Source: Gemmatimonadota bacterium (GTDB lineage Bacteria; Gemmatimonadota; Gemmatimonadetes; Longimicrobiales; Gaopeijiaceae). Taken from it: 64,000 nucleotides of DNA. This document shows, piece after piece, positions 7,981 to 17,410 of the stretch. Position 1 is the first letter of the stretch. Every line of letters begins with the position of its first letter. A program made the position numbers and the translations under genes. Location: positions 38,074 to 102,073 of the forward strand of contig JAURER010000006.1 of assembly GCA_030827315.1 (NCBI GenBank), given 5' to 3'. The notes beneath the pieces are model-generated. The model worked only from the letters and a program-made list of their open reading frames with translations, searched no databases and was not told where the DNA came from.

Positions 7981-9591
7981 ATGACCCCCGACAGCATGGA
8001 GTCCACGATGGCAGGCCACGGCCGGAGCCTCGCTCGCCACGGCATCGAACCGACCGGTGAGGTCCACTGGAACCTGTCACCCGCGCGGCTCTACGAAGAG
8101 ACCCTGGCGCGCGGCGACGGGCAGATCGCCCACATGGGCGCCATCTCCGTGGTGACCGCGCCGCACACCGGACGTTCTCCGAACGACCGCTTCGTCGTGC
8201 GCGACGAGAACTCCGAGGGCACGGTCGACTGGGGCAAGGTCAACGTCGCGGTATCCCCCGAGCACTACGACGCGCTCCGCGCAGAGGTCGTCCACTACCT
8301 GAGCGGGCGTGACCTGTTCGTGCACGACGCCCGCGCGGGTGAGGATCCCACGCACGGGCTCAACGTCCGCGTGGTGAGCGAGGGGTCGTGGTACGCACTC
8401 TTCGCGTACAACATGTTCCTCCGCCTCGACGCCGCGGAGCTCGAGGGCTTCGAGCCCGACTTCACGGTCATCCACGCACCGCTGTACAAGGCGTCGCCCG
8501 AGCGGCACGGGACGCGGACCGAAACGGCCATCATGGTGAACTTCACCCGCCGCGAGGTCCTCATTGCAGGAACGCGTTACGGGGGTGAGATCAAGAAGTC
8601 GGTCTTCTCCGTGCTCAACTACATGCTGCCCGACGCAGGCGTCTTTCCGATGCACTGCTCGGCCAACGTGGGTGAGGGCGGGGACGTGGCACTCTTCTTC
8701 GGACTCTCCGGCACCGGCAAGACGACGCTTTCGGCGGATGCGACCCGCGGGCTGATCGGCGACGACGAGCACGGGTGGAGCCGGGAAGGCGTCTTCAACT
8801 TCGAGGGTGGCTGCTACGCCAAAACCATCCGTCTCTCGCCGGAGGGCGAGCCTGAGATCTACAGGGCGACGCAGATGTTCGGCACGATCCTCGAGAACGT
8901 GACGCTGCACGAGGCGACCCGGGAGATCGACTTCGACGACGGGTCGGTCACCGAGAACACGCGGGCGTCCTACCCGATCCACTACATCCCGAACGCGGTC
9001 CTGCCGAGTCGGACCGGTCACCCGAGCAACGTCGTATTCCTCACGGCCGATGCATTCGGCGTGCTCCCTCCGATTGCCCGCCTGACCCCCGAGCAGGCGA
9101 TGTATCACTTCCTGTCAGGATACACGGCCAAGGTCGCCGGGACCGAGCGGGGCGTGACGGAGCCGTCCGCGACGTTCAGTGCCTGCTTCGGTGCGCCGTT
9201 CCTGCCGCGCCACCCCGGAGTCTATGCGGAGATGCTCGGCGAGAAGCTTCGGCAGCACGACGCCACCGTGTGGCTGGTGAACACGGGGTGGAGCGGTGGT
9301 GGGTACGGCGTGGGGAGCCGGATGAAGCTCGGCTACACCCGGGCCATGGTGAACGCGGCGCTTGCAGGAGCCCTCGACGGCGTCGACTTCGTGACGGATC
9401 CGGTGTTCGGTCTTTCGATTCCGGTGGCGGTGCCGAACGTTCCGTCGCACGTCCTGCAACCGCGGGAGACGTGGGCCGAACCGTCCGCGTACGACGCGGC
9501 GGCGGAGAAGCTGGCAGGGATGTTCCGCGCGAACTTCGAGAGATTCTCCGACCAGGTTTCGGATGCGATCAAGGCGGCGGGCCCCCGCTGA
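7981..9591 (+). CDS. pckA: Phosphoenolpyruvate carboxykinase (ATP)
   Basis: This 536-residue enzyme interconverts oxaloacetate and phosphoenolpyruvate using ATP, the first step of gluconeogenesis from C4 acids. Start ATG 7981 is preceded by GGAGA at six bases, and the resulting length equals the family norm. An in-frame extension back to 7840 has no coding character. Signatures are [35 protein letters not shown], the P-loop [13 protein letters not shown], the metal-site segment IGDDEHGWS and the family segment [12 protein letters not shown]. All expected motifs are intact. It lies directly after maeB. Confidence 0.97.
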   Translation: MTPDSMESTMAGHGRSLARHGIEPTGEVHWNLSPARLYEETLARGDGQIAHMGAISVVTAPHTGRSPNDRFVVRDENSEGTVDWGKVNVAVSPEHYDALRAEVVHYLSGRDLFVHDARAGEDPTHGLNVRVVSEGSWYALFAYNMFLRLDAAELEGFEPDFTVIHAPLYKASPERHGTRTETAIMVNFTRREVLIAGTRYGGEIKKSVFSVLNYMLPDAGVFPMHCSANVGEGGDVALFFGLSGTGKTTLSADATRGLIGDDEHGWSREGVFNFEGGCYAKTIRLSPEGEPEIYRATQMFGTILENVTLHEATREIDFDDGSVTENTRASYPIHYIPNAVLPSRTGHPSNVVFLTADAFGVLPPIARLTPEQAMYHFLSGYTAKVAGTERGVTEPSATFSACFGAPFLPRHPGVYAEMLGEKLRQHDATVWLVNTGWSGGGYGVGSRMKLGYTRAMVNAALAGALDGVDFVTDPVFGLSIPVAVPNVPSHVLQPRETWAEPSAYDAAAEKLAGMFRANFERFSDQVSDAIKAAGPR

Positions 9592-9668
9592 GACGCGATG
9601 CCCATCGGGTGGTTGTGACGGCCGAGGCGCTTGTCGTGGCTGAGGTACGCGCCTAACGTGCCACCACG

Positions 9669-10934
9669 ATGAGCGCCGACGACGCCCTGCCGATGCCCGG
9701 CGCCCCGATCGACGATGGGGATGCCGGTTCCGCGAATGCCCTTCGCGAAGCGCTGGGCGGCGACTTCGAGGTCGTGCGCCGTCTGGGCAAGGGTTCCATG
9801 GCGACCGTGTGGCTCGCCAGGGAGAAGGCGCTCGGCCGGCTGGTGGCGTTGAAGGTGCTCCTGCCGGGGCGCGCGCGGGACGAGACGGCCCGCAGGCGGT
9901 TCGAGCGGGAGGCCAGGGCTTCCGCGTCGCTCGTTCATCCCAACGTCGTACAGGTGTTTCGCTTCGGCCGTCTACCAGACGAGACGCCGTACCTCGTGAT
10001 GCGTTTCGTGAAGGGTCGCACTATGGAGGAGCGGCTCGCGGCCGAGGGCAGGCTGCCGGCGGCCTTGGCGCGCAAGGTACTCCGCGACGTCACCTCTGCC
10101 CTGACTGCTGCCCACGCGCAGGGTATCGTACACCGCGACGTTCGCCCCGCGAACGTGCTCTGGGACGAGGAGGCGCAGTCGGCGCACCTTGCCGATTTCG
10201 GCATCGCCGCCCTGCTCACGACCGGGAACGAGGAGTCGGCACGGCTCACGAAGACCGGCCAGATGGTGGGTGACCCCCGCTACCTCAGCCCCGAGCAGCT
10301 GCTGGATCAGGATCTGACCGAGCTGGCGGACATGTACGCGGTCGGGGTGCTCGGCTACGAGCTGTACACGGGTGACGGGCCGTACGAGGCGAAGACAAAT
10401 ACCCAGTGGATCACCGCGCACCTGACCGCCGAGCCGCGCGATCTCCGGCAGGTTCGGCCGGACGTCGAGCCGGAGGTGGCGGACCTGCTGCGGCGCTGTC
10501 TCAACCGCGAGCCGAACCATCGCCCGAGCGCGGCGGACGCAGCGCGACTGCTGGGTGGTGATGCCGCTAAGGGTGCGAACCGTCGGGCCGGGCCTGGCGG
10601 GACTGCGGCAGCCGGTGTGCCGACGGGCGTCGGCGAGGGGGACGTACAGGAGCTTCTCCGGCGACGTGTTCCGCAGATCGTGCTGGCGGCCGCGGCGGGT
10701 GCATGGCTGCTCCTGCAGTTCGTCTCGATGCTCGTCGAGCAGGGAACGCTCGGCCGGATCTTCTGGCGTCTCACGTTGCCGCTGTCGATTTGCGGAGTCC
10801 TCGCCACGGCGGTGATCGCCTGGTTCCACGGAGAAAAGGGGAAGCAGGAGGCGAGCGCCCTCGAGTACGTGCTGCTGGCGGGTATCGCGGTCGTGTGGCT
10901 CGGCATCAGCACGTGGATCGTCTTCGGGGGCTAG
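9669..10934 (+). CDS. Membrane-anchored Ser/Thr protein kinase (Hanks type)
   Basis: This 421-residue protein has a kinase domain at about residues 33-295 and a hydrophobic C-terminal domain (about 335-420) with three predicted membrane segments. The kinase shows the glycine loop LGKGSMATVWLA, the ATP-binding lysine K62 in ALKV, HRDVRPANVL at 155-164 and ADFG at 175-178. One catalytic-loop residue is unusual: the lysine normally found two positions after the HRD aspartate is arginine (HRDVRPAN). Activity is therefore likely but not certain. No PASTA or other sensor domain is present. The gene stands alone between pckA and a secreted peptidase. Weak ribosome binding site. Confidence 0.9.
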   Translation: MSADDALPMPGAPIDDGDAGSANALREALGGDFEVVRRLGKGSMATVWLAREKALGRLVALKVLLPGRARDETARRRFEREARASASLVHPNVVQVFRFGRLPDETPYLVMRFVKGRTMEERLAAEGRLPAALARKVLRDVTSALTAAHAQGIVHRDVRPANVLWDEEAQSAHLADFGIAALLTTGNEESARLTKTGQMVGDPRYLSPEQLLDQDLTELADMYAVGVLGYELYTGDGPYEAKTNTQWITAHLTAEPRDLRQVRPDVEPEVADLLRRCLNREPNHRPSAADAARLLGGDAAKGANRRAGPGGTAAAGVPTGVGEGDVQELLRRRVPQIVLAAAAGAWLLLQFVSMLVEQGTLGRIFWRLTLPLSICGVLATAVIAWFHGEKGKQEASALEYVLLAGIAVVWLGISTWIVFGG

Positions 10935-11026
10935 CATCGGAGTCGCGCTTGGCGTGATGCCGGTTTGCCCTTCGAGCCGTTAGCTTCGGGCGCTTGACTC
11001 GCCGCCCTCGCACCGGAAGGCCGACC

Positions 11027-12436
11027 ATGTTCCACGCCCTCTTCCGCCCCCGTCTCGACTTCCCCGCCCGGCGCGTCCTCGCGCTGACCGCCGCGTGTCT
11101 CGCGGTGGTGGCCCCCGCGAGCGCCCAGGCGCCCGCGAACGTTCCGGACGACGCACCCGCTCGGTACCACCCGCTTCCGACGCTCCGGGATCAGGCGCGG
11201 GAGCAGCAGGCGTGGCTCGAGATGCGCATGGAACGCGTCCTCCCCGCGCTGATGGCGGAGTACGACGTGCGCATGTGGATCCTCTCGATGCGCGAGTACG
11301 CGGAGGATCCGGTGTTCTGGTCGATCACGTCTCCGACCACCTTCGCTGCCCGTCGGCGCTCGATCTACGTGATCACCCGGCGGGACGACGGGACGCTGGA
11401 GCGCCTGGCGCTCGGCGGTACGAGCCAGGGCGGTGTCTTCGAGGCGTTCCGCTCGACGCGGCCGGCACCGACGCAGCCCACGGGCGAGCTGGTGGGGAAC
11501 GAGCAGTGGAATCTCCTGCGCGAGCTCGTGGAGGACCGGGACCCCGAGAACATCGTGCTCAACATCGATCCGGAGTGGGCCTTCTCCGACGGGCTCCACG
11601 CGGGCGAGGCCGAGGCGCTTCTCGAGGCGCTCGGTGACGATTACGCCGGTCGAGTGAAGCGTGAGCCTCGCCTGGCCATGAACTACATCTCGCTCCGGCT
11701 TCCGGAGATGATGCCCCGTTACCGGAAGATCGAGGAGAGCGTGCACGCACTCATTTCAGAGGCGTTCTCGAACTCGGTCATCACCCCCGGCGTCACCACG
11801 ACGGAGGACGTCGTCTGGTGGATGCGCCAGAAGCTCCAGGACCTCGGTTATACGACGTGGTTCCAGACGTCCGTCGACGTGCAGCGCGAGGGCGATGTCC
11901 CGTCGGAGGGGCCCGTCGTGATCCAGCCGGGTGACCTGCTCTGGACCGATTTCGGCGTGGTCGCGCTCAACCTCCACACCGATACGCAGCACATGGGCTA
12001 CGTCCTGCGCGAGGGAGAGACCGACGCGCCCGCCGGACTCAAGCGCTGTCTGGCCAACTCGAACCGCCTGCAGGACATCACGCTCGAGCACATGGAGCCG
12101 GGTCTGACCGGCAACGAGGTCCTTGCCCGGGCGCTCGCGCAGATGCGCACCGAGGGCATCAACGGCACGATCTACTCCCACCCCATCGGCGACCACGGCC
12201 ACGGCGCCGGACCCCTCATCGGGCGCTGGGACGCGCAGGAGGGTGTTCCGGTCCGCGGTGACGCCGTGATGCTGGCCAACGTCTGGCACTCGATCGAACT
12301 CCAGGCGACCACGGAGATTCCGGAGTGGGGCGGCAAGCCCGCTTCGTGCCGCCAGGAGGAGGAGGCGTACCTCGACGAGGACGGCGCGCGCCACTGGGTC
12401 TACCGACGGCAGAGCACGTTGCACCTGGTCTGGTAG
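11027..12436 (+). CDS. Secreted M24-family (Xaa-Pro aminopeptidase-like) metallopeptidase
   Basis: The 469-residue reading starts at ATG 11027, which has GGAAGG six bases upstream. A signal peptide follows (RRVLALTAACLAVVAPASAQA), so the protein is exported. An N-terminal creatinase-like domain (about 40-220) precedes a pita-bread M24 domain (about 230-460) with LLWTDFGVVALN, SHPIGDHGHGAGPLIG and WHSIELQATTEIPEW. The aspartate and histidine metal ligands are visible. The final glutamate ligand lies in EEEAYLDEDG or nearby. The role would be release of N-terminal residues from proline-containing or other peptides. It opens a run of secreted hydrolases extending to 30.5 kb. Confidence 0.88.
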   Translation: MFHALFRPRLDFPARRVLALTAACLAVVAPASAQAPANVPDDAPARYHPLPTLRDQAREQQAWLEMRMERVLPALMAEYDVRMWILSMREYAEDPVFWSITSPTTFAARRRSIYVITRRDDGTLERLALGGTSQGGVFEAFRSTRPAPTQPTGELVGNEQWNLLRELVEDRDPENIVLNIDPEWAFSDGLHAGEAEALLEALGDDYAGRVKREPRLAMNYISLRLPEMMPRYRKIEESVHALISEAFSNSVITPGVTTTEDVVWWMRQKLQDLGYTTWFQTSVDVQREGDVPSEGPVVIQPGDLLWTDFGVVALNLHTDTQHMGYVLREGETDAPAGLKRCLANSNRLQDITLEHMEPGLTGNEVLARALAQMRTEGINGTIYSHPIGDHGHGAGPLIGRWDAQEGVPVRGDAVMLANVWHSIELQATTEIPEWGGKPASCRQEEEAYLDEDGARHWVYRRQSTLHLVW

Positions 12437-12476
12437 CGTTGCCTCCGACCCTCCTCTCGTCCGGGAGCGCCCACCG

Positions 12477-13892
12477 GTGAGCGTCCCGAAACCAGGCAAG
12501 CGATTCGACCGGTCCATCGTCGAGGGACCGATCCGTGGGGCCGTGTGGAAGCTCGCGTGGCCCACGATGCTGCAGAACATCATCGGGGGGATGCAGGGCC
12601 TCGTCGACCACGCCATGGTCGGTAACTACGTCGGCTATACGGGCAACGCCGCCATCGGGGTGGCGTGGCAGATCTTCCTGGTGGTCGTCGTGTTCATCAG
12701 CTCCCTGTTCACGGGCATGGGGGTTCTCGTGGCGCGCTTCGCCGGGGCGGACGAGCCGGAGAAGGTGAACCGGACCGTCCACCAGGCGTTCCTGACCTCG
12801 ATCATGCTCGTGGCCTTCGTGCTCGCTCCCATCGGGTACGTGCTGTCGCCCACCCTCCTCGACCTCGTGAACGCCTCGCCCGAGGTGCAGGCCGAGGCGC
12901 GCCCGTACCTGCGCGTGATGTTCGTCTTCTCCTTCGGGATGCTGCTCTTCTTCATGCTCGGCGGGGCGCTCCGGTCCGCGGGGGACGCCAAGACGCCCCT
13001 CAGGCTCGGTGTGGTGCTGACCGTGCTCAACATCGGCCTCAACGTGATCTTCATCCGTGGGCTCGGACCGATTCCGGCCTTCGGGACGGTCGGGGCCGCC
13101 ATGGGCACGGTGATCTCCGGTGCGATCGTGAGCGTCTACGCCATCTTCCGGTTGTACGGAGGCGGCTGGGTCGTCCAATTCCATCGCGGCCTGGGTTGGC
13201 GACCGGACTGGCACGTGATCGGCCAGCTGTTCCGCTTCGGACTCCCGACGGGGATCCAGGGCGTCGCGATGAATATCGGCGGGGTGCTGCTGCTCGCCTT
13301 CATCGGGTCGCTGGCGATGAGCGCGCAGGCGCAGGCGGCCTACGTGGTGAGCTACACCCAGCTCTTCTCGTTCATCACGTGGACGTCTGTCGGCATCATG
13401 GGCGCGACGGCCGCGGTGGCGGGGCAGAACCTGGGTGCCGGCCAGCCGGATCGGACGGCGAAGTCGGTCAACGTCGCGGCGGGATTCGGCCTCTCGCTGG
13501 CCGCGGGGATCGGCCTCTCGTTCCTTCTCGTGCCCCGGGCGCTGCTGGGGGTCTTCGGCATGGACGATCCGGTGGTCGTTGCCCTGAGCGTGCAGCTCCT
13601 CCACTACCTCGCGGTGTCGGGCCTGTTCATCACCGTGGCGCTCGCGTACACCGGGGGTCTCCAGGGGACCGGAGACACGAAGAGTCCCATGTACATCTCC
13701 ATTGTGTCGCAGGTCGTCGTGCCTGTGGGGATGTGCTTCGCCATCCAGACCCTCTCGACGCTCGAGCCCCGGGACATCTGGCTGGCCATCGTGCTCGGTC
13801 ACGTGACGCGTGCGACGCTCAGCGTGATCGTCTTCCGTCGGGGTCGCTGGCGTGACATCGAGGTCGACATCGGGGACCGACGCCCGGCCTGA
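12477..13892 (+). CDS. MATE family multidrug/metabolite exporter
   Basis: This 471-residue integral membrane protein has about twelve hydrophobic segments and two homologous halves. Family segments are MLQNIIGGMQGLVDHAMVG near the N-terminus, GGALRSAGDAKTPLRL at the end of the first half and YTGGLQGTGDTKSPMYI in the second. MATE proteins exchange Na+ or H+ for cationic drugs or metabolites across the inner membrane. The start is GTG 12477. It follows the M24 peptidase by 40 bases and may be cotranscribed. The substrate cannot be predicted. Confidence 0.92.
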   Translation: MSVPKPGKRFDRSIVEGPIRGAVWKLAWPTMLQNIIGGMQGLVDHAMVGNYVGYTGNAAIGVAWQIFLVVVVFISSLFTGMGVLVARFAGADEPEKVNRTVHQAFLTSIMLVAFVLAPIGYVLSPTLLDLVNASPEVQAEARPYLRVMFVFSFGMLLFFMLGGALRSAGDAKTPLRLGVVLTVLNIGLNVIFIRGLGPIPAFGTVGAAMGTVISGAIVSVYAIFRLYGGGWVVQFHRGLGWRPDWHVIGQLFRFGLPTGIQGVAMNIGGVLLLAFIGSLAMSAQAQAAYVVSYTQLFSFITWTSVGIMGATAAVAGQNLGAGQPDRTAKSVNVAAGFGLSLAAGIGLSFLLVPRALLGVFGMDDPVVVALSVQLLHYLAVSGLFITVALAYTGGLQGTGDTKSPMYISIVSQVVVPVGMCFAIQTLSTLEPRDIWLAIVLGHVTRATLSVIVFRRGRWRDIEVDIGDRRPA

Positions 13893-13973
13893 CGCGCCTC
13901 GCCAACGGCGCCGGGCACCCCCATTATGGGCCTCCGCACATCGCCCGTTCATCGAAAGAAGGCGAGCAGGTCC

Positions 13974-14441
13974 ATGGCGAAGCAGTACTGGCTCATGAAG
14001 TCCGAACCGGACGTCTACTCCATCGCGGATCTGGAGCGCGACGGCTCCACTTCGTGGGAGGGCGTCCGAAACTACCAGGCCCGCAACAACATGCAGGCCA
14101 TGAAGGTCGGGGATGAGGTGCTCTATTATCACTCGAACGCGAAGCCGCCGGGCGTGGTCGGCATCGCCCGAGTGCGCCGCGAAGCCTACCCCGACCACCA
14201 CGCGTTCGACCGGAAGCACAAGTACTTCGACGCGAAGTCCGACCCGACGAATCCCACCTGGTTCATGGTCGACATCGAGTTCGTCTCGAAGGTCGACGAC
14301 GTGGACGTCCCGCTCTCCCTTCCGGACATCAGGGACGATCCGGCGCTCGCGGACATGGAGCTGATTCGGTACGGGCGACTCTCGGTGCAGTCGGTGAAGA
14401 AGACCGAGTTTGCCCGCGTGAAGAAGCTGGCGGGGCTGTGA
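13974..14441 (+). CDS. EVE domain protein (modified-base binding fold)
   Basis: This 155-residue protein begins MAKQYWLMKSEPDVYSI and contains DLERDGSTSWEGVRNYQARN and YYHSNAKPPGVVGIARV, the hallmarks of EVE domains (PUA-like fold, related to YTH). Eukaryotic and bacterial relatives bind modified cytosines in DNA or RNA. The protein has the length of stand-alone EVE proteins. ATG 13974 was chosen over 13926 because it matches the conserved N-terminus and has a purine-rich AGGCGAGCAGG site before it. Its stop overlaps the GTG of the next gene by four bases, which is odd given the unrelated function. Confidence 0.9.
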   Translation: MAKQYWLMKSEPDVYSIADLERDGSTSWEGVRNYQARNNMQAMKVGDEVLYYHSNAKPPGVVGIARVRREAYPDHHAFDRKHKYFDAKSDPTNPTWFMVDIEFVSKVDDVDVPLSLPDIRDDPALADMELIRYGRLSVQSVKKTEFARVKKLAGL

Positions 14442-15766
14442 TCGCGCCCGTCCCGGGGGTGCACGCCGGGATCGCCCGGTGGCGGACCGGCGGGCCGCTG
14501 TTCGCGGCGTTGCTCGTTCTGACGTGCGTGCTGCCGGCGCAGGCGCAGAGGGTGCCGGACGCGCGCGCCCTCGGCGTTCGTCTGGAGGGCGAACCCGGGC
14601 CGAACAACGCGATCACCGACGTGGCGGGAGTCGAGGTCGGGCACGCGACGATTATCCGGGGTGACGGCGCGCTCGAGGTCGGACAGGGACCAGTCCGCAC
14701 GGGCGTCACGGCGATCCTGCCGCGCGGGCAGGAAGCGGGCGACTCCGTGTTCGCAGCCTGGTACAGTCTCAACGGAAACGGTGAGATGACGGGCACCACG
14801 TGGATCGAGCATTCCGGCATCCTCGAGACGCCGATCCTGATCACGAACACCCACAGCGTGGGCGTCGTGCGCGATGCGGTCATCGACTGGATGCGGCGGA
14901 GCGATCCGACTTTCCTGTGGGGGCTTCCCGTCGTGGCCGAGACGTACGACGGCAGGCTGAACGACATCAACGGCTTCCATGTGAAGCCCGAGCACGTCTT
15001 CGCCGCGCTCGACGGGGCGCGATCCGGGCCGGTGGAGCAGGGCGCGGTCGGTGGCGGCACCGGGATGGTGTGCCACGGCTTCAAGGGCGGCATCGGGTCA
15101 TCGTCGAGGAGCGTCGGCCCCTACACGGTCGGCGTCCTGGTGCAGTGCAACCAGGGCCGTCGGGGCGACCTGCGGATCGCGGGCGTGCCGGTCGGGCAGC
15201 TCATGCCAGAGCCCGTCGCTTGCTACGCGGATCGCTCCGTGCCCGCGGCTTCGCGGTCGAGCGGCGTGCCCTGGTGCGCCGAAGCGAACGACCCACGTCC
15301 CGACGGCGCGGACCACGGTGGCCGCACGGCCCCGTCCCAGCCGTCAGGGGGTGTGCTCGAGCCGATCGAGGAGGGGATGGGCTCGATCATCATCGTGCTC
15401 GCGACCGACGCGCCGCTGCTGCCGACGCAGATCAAGCGCCTGGTGACCCGAACCTCGATGGGGCTCGCGCGCATCGGGGGGATGGGCTACAACGGGTCGG
15501 GCGACATCTTCATCGGGTTCTCCACGGCCAACCGGGCCGCGGCGGCCGAGCGGGGCGAGCCGGTCGGTCTCGAGATGCTACCCAACGACGCGCTCAACCC
15601 ATTCATCTCGGCCTCCGTGCACGCCACAGAGGAGGCCATTCTCAACGCGATGCTTGCGGCCGGGACCCTGACGGGCATCAACGGATATACGGTTCCCGCG
15701 CTGCCGCACGATCGGCTGCGCGAGATCATGGAACGGACCAACGCCGCCCTGGAACGCGGGCGCTGA
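14438..15766 (+). CDS. Secreted P1-family aminopeptidase (DmpA-like)
   Basis: This 442-residue protein has a signal peptide (GPLFAALLVLTCVLPAQAQ) and the DmpA/P1 fold, an autoprocessed aminopeptidase family. Motifs are NAITDVAGVEVGHATI near the N-terminus, GVTAILPRG, NTHSVGVVRDAV, and GSIIIVLATDAPLLP around residues 315-329. In family members this last motif is the self-cleavage site, giving S316 as the likely nucleophile and new N-terminus of the small subunit. NGSGDIFIGFSTAN follows. A D-S-rich insertion (about 270-305) is absent from shorter relatives. The GTG start overlaps the EVE stop. Likely periplasmic, acting on peptides or beta-peptides. Confidence 0.9.
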   Translation: MIAPVPGVHAGIARWRTGGPLFAALLVLTCVLPAQAQRVPDARALGVRLEGEPGPNNAITDVAGVEVGHATIIRGDGALEVGQGPVRTGVTAILPRGQEAGDSVFAAWYSLNGNGEMTGTTWIEHSGILETPILITNTHSVGVVRDAVIDWMRRSDPTFLWGLPVVAETYDGRLNDINGFHVKPEHVFAALDGARSGPVEQGAVGGGTGMVCHGFKGGIGSSSRSVGPYTVGVLVQCNQGRRGDLRIAGVPVGQLMPEPVACYADRSVPAASRSSGVPWCAEANDPRPDGADHGGRTAPSQPSGGVLEPIEEGMGSIIIVLATDAPLLPTQIKRLVTRTSMGLARIGGMGYNGSGDIFIGFSTANRAAAAERGEPVGLEMLPNDALNPFISASVHATEEAILNAMLAAGTLTGINGYTVPALPHDRLREIMERTNAALERGR

Positions 15767-15817
15767 CTCGGCGGCGACCCGTCCTCCCACACTCGAATCG
15801 ATGGAGCTGGCACGACG

Positions 15818-17410
15818 ATGAACTGCAAGAAGCCGGTCCTTCTGGCCGCCGCGGTGATGGCCACGCTGGTACCCGCGCCAGGCCACGCCCAGGACCTGGC
15901 CACCGACGACCCCGTTCTCAGGCGGATCTGGGAGGAGGCGACCGCCCGTTCGCAGGTCGAGCCGCTCGCGCAGACGCTTCTCGACGCGGTCGGTCCGCGG
16001 CTCACGGGCTCGCCGCAGAGCGAGCAGGCCCAGGCGTGGGCCGTCGAGACGCTGAAGGGGTGGGGCGTCGACGCGCGGCTCGAGCAGTACGGGACGTGGG
16101 AGGGATGGGACCGTGGCGTGAGCCACGTGGACCTCGTGTCGCCGCGCGTCCGGTCGCTCGAGGGGCGCATCCTCGCGTGGAGCCCGGGTACCGGTGGGCG
16201 TCCCGTCGATGCCGGTGTCGCCCCGCTGCCGACGATCGACACCCCCGCCGACTGGCAGCGGTTCCTGGGCACCGTGGCGGGAAAGTGGGTGATGCTGTCC
16301 TTCCCCGAGCCGTCGTGCCGAACCGACGAGCAATGGGCCGAGTTCGCCATGGACGGGTCCGCCGAGCGGTGGGCGGCCGACCGCGAGGCGGCGCAGATCC
16401 GGTGGAGCCGGAGTCTGCGGATGACGGGTTCCGCCGATGCGAGGAATCGGGATCTCCACACCCAGCTCGAACAGGCGGGAGCCGCCGGTGTGGTCACGTC
16501 GCAGTGGCCCGGATCGTATGGCACGACGCGCGTGTTCAACGCGTACAATCGCGCCACGCCGACCTTCGAGCTCTCGTGCGAGGACTACGGCCTCGTATAC
16601 CGGCTCGCGGTCAACGGACAGGAGCCGACCGTCCGCCTCACCGCCGAGGCTGAGAACCGGGGCGAGGTCCCGGTCTTCAACGTGATCGGCGAGATCCGCG
16701 GCTCGGAGTGGCCTGACCAGTACGTGATGCTGTCCGCCCACTTCGACTCCTGGGAGGCTGGCTCGGGGGCGACCGACAACGGCTCGGGCTCGGTGCTCAT
16801 GATGGAGACGATGCGCATCCTCAGGGCCGCGTATCCGAACCCGAAGCGGACCATCCTGATCGGGCTCTGGAACGGCGAGGAGCAGGGGCTCAACGGCTCG
16901 CGCGCCTTCACCGAGGATCATCCGGAGGTGGTCGACGGCCTGCAGGCGCTCTGGAACCAGGACAACGGAACCGGCCGCATCGTCCGGCTCTCCGCCCAGG
17001 GGCTCGTGGGGGCGGCATCCTCGCTCGCCGGCTGGATGGCCCGGGTGCCGGCGGAGGTCGCGCAGCACGTCGAGATGGAGCTGCCGGGCACGCCCGGCGG
17101 GGGAGGATCGGACTACGCCTCCTTCGTCTGCCACGGGGCCCCGGGGTTCAGCCTCGGCGCGCTGTCCTGGGACTACAGCTCGCACACGTGGCACACCCAC
17201 CGCGATACATTCGACAAGCTCGTCTGGGACGATCTGAGAAACAACGCGGTCCTGACCGCGTCGCTGGTCTATCTCGCGGCGGAGGACCCGCACTTCGTGG
17301 ATCGGACCCGGCGCAGCGTGATGACGGATCGGCGCGGCGAGCCGATGGAATGGCCCGCGTGTCAGCCTGCCGTGCGCAGCTCGAAGGACAGCCCGAGAAT
17401 GGAACAATGA
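15818..17410 (+). CDS. Secreted M28-family zinc peptidase with PA-domain insertion
   Basis: This 530-residue exported protein has a signal peptide (KPVLLAAAVMATLVPAPGHAQ). The N-terminal half carries a PA-like insertion. The M28 catalytic core (about 290-500) shows the zinc-site residues in LSAHFDSWEAGSGATDNGSG (His, Asp), LWNGEEQGLNGS (Glu pair), LWNQDNGTG (Asp) and WHTHRDTFDKL (His). The family removes N-terminal residues or cleaves dipeptides. The TGA stop overlaps the ATG of the mmsA-like gene (ATGA), so the two are translationally coupled. The functional link may be degradation of the released amino acids. Confidence 0.9.
   Translation: MNCKKPVLLAAAVMATLVPAPGHAQDLATDDPVLRRIWEEATARSQVEPLAQTLLDAVGPRLTGSPQSEQAQAWAVETLKGWGVDARLEQYGTWEGWDRGVSHVDLVSPRVRSLEGRILAWSPGTGGRPVDAGVAPLPTIDTPADWQRFLGTVAGKWVMLSFPEPSCRTDEQWAEFAMDGSAERWAADREAAQIRWSRSLRMTGSADARNRDLHTQLEQAGAAGVVTSQWPGSYGTTRVFNAYNRATPTFELSCEDYGLVYRLAVNGQEPTVRLTAEAENRGEVPVFNVIGEIRGSEWPDQYVMLSAHFDSWEAGSGATDNGSGSVLMMETMRILRAAYPNPKRTILIGLWNGEEQGLNGSRAFTEDHPEVVDGLQALWNQDNGTGRIVRLSAQGLVGAASSLAGWMARVPAEVAQHVEMELPGTPGGGGSDYASFVCHGAPGFSLGALSWDYSSHTWHTHRDTFDKLVWDDLRNNAVLTASLVYLAAEDPHFVDRTRRSVMTDRRGEPMEWPACQPAVRSSKDSPRMEQ

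Noticed and set aside
15497..15507. The NGSGD motif of the P1 peptidase as self-cleavage site
   Set aside because: In DmpA/BapA-type enzymes the cleavage site is before the Ser of the GSIIIVxATDAPL motif, which lies upstream and is intact, so S316 was preferred.
14800..16653. A plus-strand frame of over 600 codons across the P1 and M28 peptidase genes
   Set aside because: It spans two well-supported genes in another frame, and its composition (Arg/Gly/Ala) is that of a shadow.
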